The position numbers and the translations under genes are program-made. The notes beneath the pieces are model-generated. The model was not told the DNA's origin. It did not search any database and saw only the letters and a list, made by a program, of their open reading frames with translations. 64,000 nucleotides of DNA from Nocardia xishanensis NBRC 101358 (GTDB lineage Bacteria > Actinomycetota > Actinomycetes > Mycobacteriales > Mycobacteriaceae). Below, piece by piece: positions 1 to 9,000 of this stretch. How positions within the stretch are numbered: position 1 is the first letter of the stretch; every line of letters starts with the position of its first letter. The stretch spans positions 372,001 to 436,000 of the forward strand of contig NZ_BDCF01000001.1 in NCBI RefSeq assembly GCF_001613365.1. The letters are read 5' to 3'.

Positions 1-3000
1 CGGAAGCCACGTCGGCATCGGTGAATTCGTGATACACCGCCGAGATCGCCGCCTCGGTCGGGCCATAGGCGTTGTGCACGGCGCCGTCGAAGCTGCCGCG
101 GATCGCGGCGAGCAGGTCGGGCGTCAGCGCCTCGCCGCCGCAGTGCAGGTGCCGGAACGAGCGCAGCGCGTCGCCCATGCCCTCGCCGATCAGCGCGGCG
201 AGCACCGATGGCACGTACTCGGCGATGGTTATCCCGTGTTCGCGCAGCAGCCCGGCGAAGTAGGCGAGGTCGAGGTGTCCGCCGGGCCGGGCGATCACCA
301 GGGGGGCGCCGACCGCGATGGGCAGGAAGCACTCCCACACCGAGACGTCGAAGGTCAGCGGAGCGCGTTGCAGGATGCGGTCGGCCGCGGTGACCTCGTA
401 GCGGTGCTCCAGCCAGCGCAGCTGGTTCATGATGGCGCGGTGGGTGACCGCGACGCCCTTGGGCCGCCCGGTCGAACCCGACGTGAACAGCACGTACGCG
501 AGGTTGTCCTGGCGCAACGCGGCGCGGCGCTCGGTATCGGCGACCGGCTCGGCGGAGTAGCCGGAGAGGTCCAGCTCGGCGGGACGAAGCACGGGCACGT
601 ACGGCAGCGGCGGCAGTTCGGCGCCACCGACGACCAAAATCAATGCGGGATCGGCGCTTTCGACGACCTGAGCGATCCGGTCCGCCGGATGCGCCGGGTC
701 GAGCGGAAGGTACGCGCCACCGGCGCGCACGATCGCGAACATCGCCACGAGCATGTCCGGCGAACGCAGCGCTGCCAGCCCGACGATGGTGTCCGGACCG
801 ACGCCATGGGCGATCAAAAGCCGCGCCAGCCGGTTCACCCGGTCGGCCAGCGCACCATACGTCAGCGTCGCGTAGCGACTCGATGAGGGGTGGTGGCCGG
901 GCGACGGGTGGGCCAGCGACTCGTCCTCGAAGGTCACCGCGCGACCGTCCGGGTCGGCGGCGGCGCGGGCGGTGAGCAAGTCGTCGAGCGTCTCGGCGGG
1001 CAGCGGACGCGCGGTCGCGTTCCGGTCGGCCAGTAGCATGCCGCGCTCGGCGACCGACATCAGCTCGACGTCGCCGACCGCGGTCCTGGCGTCCCGGACC
1101 ATGGCGCGCAGCACCCGCTCGAACCCGGCGAGGAAATCGGTGACGGTGTGTTCGTCGAACAGGTCGAGCGCGTAGTGCACGTGCACGTCGATGCCATCGG
1201 GCTCGTCGTCCGCGTCGTAGCGGTCGGTCAGCGTCCAGTCCAGGTCGAGCTGGATCGGTGCCGGCCCGATATCGAGCGCGCCGATGGCGAGGCGCTGGAG
1301 CCGGAAGTCCGGCTTCGTCTGGTTCTGGAGCGTCAACGCCACCTGATAGAGCGGCGAATATGCCTGCGAACGACCGGGATTCAGGGTGTCGACGAGCTGC
1401 TCGAACGGCACCGCGGCGTGCTCGAACGCGGCCAGATCGGCGGCCCTGACCTCGGCGAGCAGGTCGGCGAGGGTGGCGTCGGCGCGTACCTCGGTGCGCA
1501 GCACGAGTGTGTTGACGAACATGCCGACGAGCTCGTCCAGCGCCTCGTCGCCGCGCCCGGCCACCGGTGCGCCGACGACGATGTCGGCGGTGGCGGCGAG
1601 CCTGCTCAGCAGCGCGGCCAGTGCGGCGTGCAGCACCATGAACAGAGTGACCCGGTGTCCCGCAGCGAGTTCTTGGATCGCGCCGTGCAGCGCGGAATCG
1701 AGCCGTCCTATGACCGCGCCGCCGCGGTTCGAGGCGACCGCGGGGCGCGGACGGTCCGAAGGCAGCGTGAGCACCTCGGGCACGCCGGCCAGGCGGTGCG
1801 TCCAGTAGCGCAACTGCCCGGCCAGTACCGAATCCGGATCGTCCGCGCTTCCCAGCGCCTCGCGCTGCCAGAGCGCGAAATCGGCGTACTGGATGGGCAG
1901 CGGACGCCACGCAGGCGCGGACCCGGCGCAACGCGCGACATAGGCGGCGGCAAGGTCGCGGGTCAGCGGCGCGAAGGACCAGCCGTCGGCCGCGATGTGA
2001 TGCACCACGAACAGCAGGACGTGCACCGGCTGCGCGCCGCCGTCTTCCACGCGCAGCAATCGAACCCGCAGCGGCACTTCGGAAGTCACGTCGAAGCCGG
2101 TTCCGGCCGCCGCGGCGATCAGCGCGGGCAGCTCGGCGGCGCGCACCGCGCGCGGGGCCACGTCGACCAGCCGGGTGCCGGGAGGCAGCACCACCTGGGT
2201 CGCCGCGCCATCGTGTTCCGGGTAGACGGTGCGCAGCGTCTCGTGCCGGTCGATCACGTCGGCGACGGACGCGGCGAGAGCGGCGACGTTCAGTGCGCCC
2301 GTCAGCCGCAGCGCGAACGGGATGTTGTACCCGCCGCTCGCGCTGTCGAATCGGTTCAGGAACCACATGCGCTGCTGGGCGATCGAGAGCGGGATGGTCT
2401 CGCCGCGCTCCGCCGCGCGCAACGGCGGCAGCGTCACGGGCGCGGCCGGGCCGTCGAACCGCAGGCCCCTGGCCAGCTCGCGCACGGTGGGCGCGTCGAA
2501 CACGGCGCGCACGGGCACCTGCGTTCCGGTGGCCTTCGACAGACGCGCGGCGAGTTGCGTCGCGACGAGCGAGTTGCCGCCGAGCGCGAAGAAGTCGTCG
2601 TCCGCGCCGATCCGCTCCGCGCCGAGCAGCGCGCGGAAGGTTTCGACGACAAGGGTTTCCGCGGCGCCTTCGGCCGCGCGGAATGTCACGGTACGGCGCG
2701 CGGGGGCGGGCAGGGCGCGCCGATCCAGCTTGCCGGAAGCGTTCACCGGGAAGGCGTCCAACACAACGAATTCGGCGGGCACCATGTACGCCGGTAGCCG
2801 GCGGGCGGCCTCGGCGCGGATCAGGTCGAGGTCGAGCGCGGCCTCCGACACCAGATAGGCCACCAGCTGATCGCCGGTGCCGTAATCGTCGCGGACCAGA
2901 ACAGCGGCCTGCGCCACGCCGGGCGCCGCCAGCAACGCCGTCTCGATCTCGCCGAGTTCGATGCGCAGGCCGCGCACCTTCACCTGGAAATCGGTGCGGC

Positions 3001-6000
3001 CGAGGAACCGCACCTCCCCCTCCGGCGTCCACCGCACCAGGTCGCCCGTGCGGTACATCCGTGCGCCCGGCTCGCCGAAGGGGTCGGCCACGAACCGGTC
3101 GCCGGTCAGGTCGGTTCGGCTCAGATAGCCGCGAGCCAGTTGCGCGCCGGCCAGATACAGCTCGCCCGGCACGCCGACCGGGACCGGACGCAGCCGCGCG
3201 TCGAGGACGTACATCTTGGTGTTCCATCCGGGTCCGCCCATCGGCAGCGGGCCGGTGTCCGCGTCGGTCACCTCGTGCGCCGACACCTCGACCGCCGTCT
3301 CGGTGGGCCCGTACATGTTGTGCACCCGGGCGGAGGTGAGCGCGCGCGTCCGCTGCGCGGTGGCGGCGGGCAGCGCCTCGCCGGAGCAGAACACGTGCCG
3401 CAAGGTGGGCACGCCTGGCTCCTCGGCGACGAACGCGGCCAGCATGGACGGCACGAAATGCGCCGCGGTGACGCCCTCGCGGCGGATCAGCTCGGCCAGG
3501 TAGACCGGGTCGCGGTGACCGTCGGGGCGGGCGAGCACCAGCCGAGCGCCGACCTGCAACGGCCAGAAGAACTCCGGCACCGACACGTCGAAGGCGACAG
3601 GAGTCTTCTGCAACAGCACGTCGTCGGCGTCCAGCGCGACGTAAGCCGACTGCATCCAGCGCAACCGGTTGACGATCGCCCCGTGGCCGACCGCGACGCC
3701 CTTGGGCCTGCCCGTCGAGCCGGAGGTGAAGATGACGTACGCGGTGTTGGCGGCGCGCAGTGTGCCGCGGCGTTCGGCGTCGGCGATCGGCGCGTCGGAG
3801 TATCTGGACAGGTCGAGCCGGTCGATGTTGATCTGCGCCGCGGATAGGTCCAAGTCCGCGCCGGAGGTCAGCACCGCGACCGGAATCGCCGTGGCGAGGA
3901 TGTGTTCCGTGCGTTCGGCCGGGTGGTCGGGGTCCAGCGGCACGTAGCCGCCGCCCGCAGTCGTGATCGCGTACATGCCGACAACCAGATCGATGGAGCG
4001 CCGCATGCCCAGCGCCACCAGCGAATCCGGGCCGACACCCTGTGCGATCAGCCAGCGCGCGAGCCGGTTGACCCGCGCTGCGAGTTCGCCGTAGGTGAGC
4101 GTCGACCCTTCGAAGGTGAGGGCAGGACGATCCGGCGTGCGCGCCGCCTGCGCCGCGAAAAGCGACGCGAGCGTGTCGGATTCGTCGACGGCGTGCGCGG
4201 TGTCGTTGAATCGGTCCAGCACCAGCGTGCGCTCGTCGGCGTCGAGCAGGTCGATCTCGCCGACGCGCGCCGCCGGATCGGCGGCCACCGCGCCGAGCAT
4301 CCGCCGCAGCCTGGTGACGAACGCGTCGACCGTCGCGGCGTCGAACAGCTCGGTGGCGTAGCGCAGGCTGCCGGAGAGCCCCGCGGGTAGTTCGTTGAGC
4401 ACCAGATGCAGGTCGAATTTCGCGCCGTCGTCGGGGATGTCGATCGGCTCGACGGTCAGCCGGGGGACCTCGACGGCCTGCGGCGTCCGCTCGGCCGCGC
4501 CGAAGCTCAGCAGCACCTGGAACAACGGGTGCGCGCCGGTGCCGCGATCGACGTCCATGGCGTCGACCAGCTGCTCGAACGGCAGCTCCGCGTTGCCGAA
4601 CGCGGCCACATCGGCGTCGCGCACCTCGGCGAGGAAGTCTTCGAACGGCGTATCCCAGCCGACCCGGGTGCGCAGCGCGAGCGTGTTGACGAACATGCCG
4701 ATCATGGCGTCCAGATCGCGTTCGCCGCGCCCGCCGATCGGCGTGCCGACGACGATGTCGTCCGAGCCGCCCAAACGCGCGAGCGTCGCGGCGAAGGCGG
4801 CGTGCAGCACCATGAACAGCGTCGCGCCGGAGCGGCCGGCCAGCGCCCGCAGCCCGGCCGCGACGTCCGCGTCGATCGCGAAATCGACGGCCGCGCCGCG
4901 CGACGTCGGCCGCGCGGGACGCGGTCGGTCGGTCGGCAGCGGCAGCTCGGCGGGCAGGCCGTCGAGGGCGTCGCGCCAGAATCGCAGTTGCTGGTGCGCC
5001 AGATCGCCCGGCCGGTCCGCCGCGCCGAGCAGCTCCCGCTGCCACAGGCTGTAATCGGCGTACTGGACGGGCAATTCGGCCCAGTCCGGCTGCTGTCCGA
5101 TCAGCCTGGCCCGGTAGGCGCGGATCAGGTCGGTGACGAGCGGCGTCATCGAGAGCGCGTCGGCGGCGATGTGGTGAACGACGAACACCAGCGCGTATTC
5201 GTCCGCGGGCACGCCGCGTTCGTCGTCGACCCGGCCGACGGAGAGCAGGGCGACGCGCGCGGGCAGCTCGGCGGTGACGTCGAACCCGCCGCGCGCGATC
5301 GCCGCGATGGTCTCGGCGAGCTCGGCGCCAGCGACCTCGACGGTGTTCAGACTCAGGCCGATGTCGTCCGCGTCCAGGATCGACTGGTAAGGGCCGTCCT
5401 CGCTCTCCGGATAGATGGTCCGCAGCGATTCGTGCCTGGCGAGCACGTCGAGCACGGCCCGCTCCAACGCGCGCACGTCGAGCCTGCCGGTCAGGCGAAG
5501 CACCACGGGCAGGTTGTAGACGCCGGGCGCGTCGTCCTGACTTTCCAGGCGATTCAGGAACCACAACCGCTGCTGCGCAGGCGAGAGCGGAATCCGCTCC
5601 GGCCGGTCCCGGCGAGTCAAGGGCAGCCGCGTCCGGCCCGCGTTCGCCAGCTCGGCCACCGCGGCGGCGAAGCCCTCGACGGTGGACGCTTCGAACAGGG
5701 TGCGCACCGGGATGCGCGCGCCGATCCGCTCGCCGGTGCGGGCGGTGACCTGCGTGGCGTCCAGCGAGCTGCCGCCGAGCGCGAAGAAGTCGTCGTCCAG
5801 TCCGGCCCGCTCGACCAGGAGCACTTCGGCGAAGACGGTGGCGACCAGCCGCTGCGCAGCGTCGACCGGAGCGCGAAAACTCTTGGCCTGCAATACCGGA
5901 ACCGGCAACGCCGCGCGGTCCAGCTTGCCGCTTGTGTTGCGCGGGAATTCGGTCACCTGCACCAGCGCGGTCGGCACCATGTACGCGGGCAGCGTCCGGC

Positions 6001-9000
6001 CCAAACCGGCCTTCAGCGCGTCCAGATCCAGTTCGGCGCCGGAGCCAGGCGCCGCTATGACGTAGCCAGCGAGGTAGTCACCGGTCTCGGCGGTGATCAG
6101 GCGCACGGCCGCCTGGCCGACCTCGGGCGCGGCGAGCAGCGCGTTCTCGATCTCGGCGAGTTCGATGCGCTGACCGCGGAACTTGACCTGGAAATCGACC
6201 CGGCCCAGGTAGACCAGTTCGCCGTCCTGGCTCCACCGCACCAGATCACCGGTGCGGTACATGCGCGCGCCCGGCGCGCCGAACGGGTTGGCCACGAAGC
6301 GATCCGACGTCAGGTCGACCCGGCCGTGGTAGCCGCGGGCCAGCTGGTCACCGGCCAGATACAGCTCGCCCGGTACGCCGATCGGCGCCGGACGCAACCG
6401 CGAATCCAGTACGTAGACCTGCGAGTTCCACTCCGGCTCGCCGATCGGCACGTGCGGGGCGTCGTCGACGGTGACCTCGCGGTAGGTGATGGACACCGCC
6501 GCCTCGGTCGGGCCGTACAGGTTGTGCATGCCCGCGGCGGAGACCGCGTGGAAGGCCGCGACGGTCTCCGGCGGCAGCGCCTCGCCGATGACGAAGACAT
6601 CGCGCAGCGAGACCAGCTCGTCGGCCGCGGCGTGCGCGGCGAAGACGGCCAGCATGGAGGGTACGAAGTCGGTGAGTGTGACGCCGTGGCGGGCAATGGT
6701 TTCCGCGATGTAACGCGGATCGCGGTGGCCGTCCGGTGCGGCGAGCACCAGTGTCGCGCCCGCGCGCAGCGGCAGGAAGTAGCCCCACAGCGAGACGTCG
6801 AAGGTGGTCGCCGTCTTCTGGAGATACACATCGCCCGTGCGCGGACGGTATTCGTCGTGCATCCAGGCCAGCTGGTTGGCGATGGCCCGGTGGCTGATCG
6901 ATACGCCCTTGGGCCGCCCGGTGGAACCGGAAGTGAAGATGACGTAGGCCGGGTGCTCGGGGTGCAGCGGCGCGGTCCGCTGGCCGTCGGCGATCTTGGC
7001 CGCCGAGTAGTCGGTGAGATCCAACTCGTCGAGATGGTGCACGCGCACGGACGGCGGCACCGTGCCGGGCGGCGTGAATCCGGCGGCGCGGGTGGTGAGG
7101 ATGGTGTGCGGCGCGGCCGTGTCGATGATGTGACCGATGCGTTCCGCGGGGTGCGCCGGGTCCACCGGCACGTACGCACCGCCCGCGCGCAGCACGGCGT
7201 ACATCGCGACGACCAGTTCCACCGAACGCGGCATGGCGAGCACCACAAGCGATTCCGGCCCGACACCGGTGGCGATCAGCATCCTCGCGAGCCTGTTCGC
7301 ACGGTCGGAGAGCTCGGTGTAAGTGAGCGTCGCGCCGTCGTCGGCGACCAGCGCGACCGCGCCGGGGGTGCGCCGGACCTGGTTGTCGAAGCCCTCGTGC
7401 AGGAAGCGGTCGGCGACCCGGTGGCCGCTGGCGTTCCAGCTCGCGGTCACGTAGTCGAACTCGCCCGCGTCGAGCAGTTCGATATCGCCGACCGGCGCGT
7501 CCGGCGCGGCGACGGCGGCGCGCAGCAGGCGAACGAACTTCGCGGTGAACTCGCGGACCGTCGCGGCGTCGAACAGATCTGTGGCGTAGGTGAATTCGGC
7601 GCGGTAGCCGCCCGTCGTCGCGGAGGGTTCGGAAAGCGTCAGCTGAATATCGAACTTGGCGAACCCGGATTCGAAATCGACCAGCTCCGTGTCGAGTTCG
7701 GGCATGGCGAGCGCGACGGGTGCCATGTTCTGCATGAACAGCGCGACCTGGAACAGCGGATGCCTGCCCTGCGAGCGCGGCGGGTTCACCGCCTCGACCA
7801 ACTGCTCGAACGGAATGTCGCCGTTGGCGAAGGCGCGCAGGTCGCGTTCCCGCGCGTGCCCGACGAGCTGGGCGAAGCTCGCGCCTGGCGCGACCTCGGT
7901 GCGCAGCACGAGGGTGTTGACGAACATGCCGACCAGGTCGTCCAGCGCGACCTCGCCGCGGCCGGCGACGGGGGTACCGACGGCGATGTCCGTGGCGCCG
8001 GAGAGCCGGGCCAGCAGCGCGGCCAGCGCGGCGTGCAGCACCATGAACGGAGTGGCGCCGCAGCGCTCGGCGACTCGCTCGACGGCGGCGCGCAGATCGG
8101 CGTCCACCGCGAATTCGTGGGTGGCGCCGCGGTAGGACGCCACGGCGGGGCGCGGGCGATCCGAGGGCAGATCCAATTGCGCTGGGAGATCGGCCAATTC
8201 GGATCGCCAGAAGCTCAGCTGACGCGCGGCCGCCGAATCCGGATCTCGCTCGTCGCCGAGCACGGCGCGCTGCCACAGCGCGTAGTCGGCGTACTGCACC
8301 GTGAGCGGCTGCCAGTCCGGCGCCGTGCCCGCGCGGCGCGCGGTATACGCGGTGACCAAGTCCCGCATCAGCGGCCCCATCGAGACGCCGTCGGCCGCGA
8401 TGTGGTGCACCACGAGCACCAGGGTGTGGTCCCGCGAGCCGCTGCGCAGCAGGCGCACCCGCACCGGGATCTCCTCGGCGACGTCGAAGCCCTGGCTCGC
8501 GACAGCGCGCACCGCCTCGGCGAGCCGCTCCCCCGGAATCTCGGAAGGCGTCAGGTCGAAGACGGCGTGCATGCGCCGCACCACCTGCACCGGCCCTGCC
8601 TCGGTCTGTGGGTAGACAGTGCGCAGGATCTCGTGACGCGCGACGAGATCGGTGATCGCCGCCGACAGCGCGCGCACGTCCAGCGCGCCGCGCAGGCGCA
8701 GTGCCACCGGAATGTTGTCGACCGCGGCGTTCGCGCCGAGCCGGTTGAGGAACCACATGCGCCGCTGCGCGGGCGAGAGCGGAAGCTGCGCGGGTCGCGG
8801 GCCCGCCACCAGTGCCGGGCGCGGCGTCCCCGCGCCGGAGAGCGCGGCCACCGCCGCCACCGTCGGCCGGTCGAAGAAATCCCTGACGTCGATCGCGATT
8901 CCGAGCGCAGCGGCGACCCTGGCGATCGCGCGCGCCGCGAGCAGCGAGTTGCCGCCCAGCGCGAAGAAGTCGTCGTCCGCGCCGACCCGCGGCGCGTCGA

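Noticed and set aside
874..923. 9-bp direct repeat AGCGACTCG around the 34-bp element as a target-site duplication
   Set aside because: Removing one copy with the spacer (41 bp) would break the NRPS frame, and the second element at 19710 shows no matching duplication.
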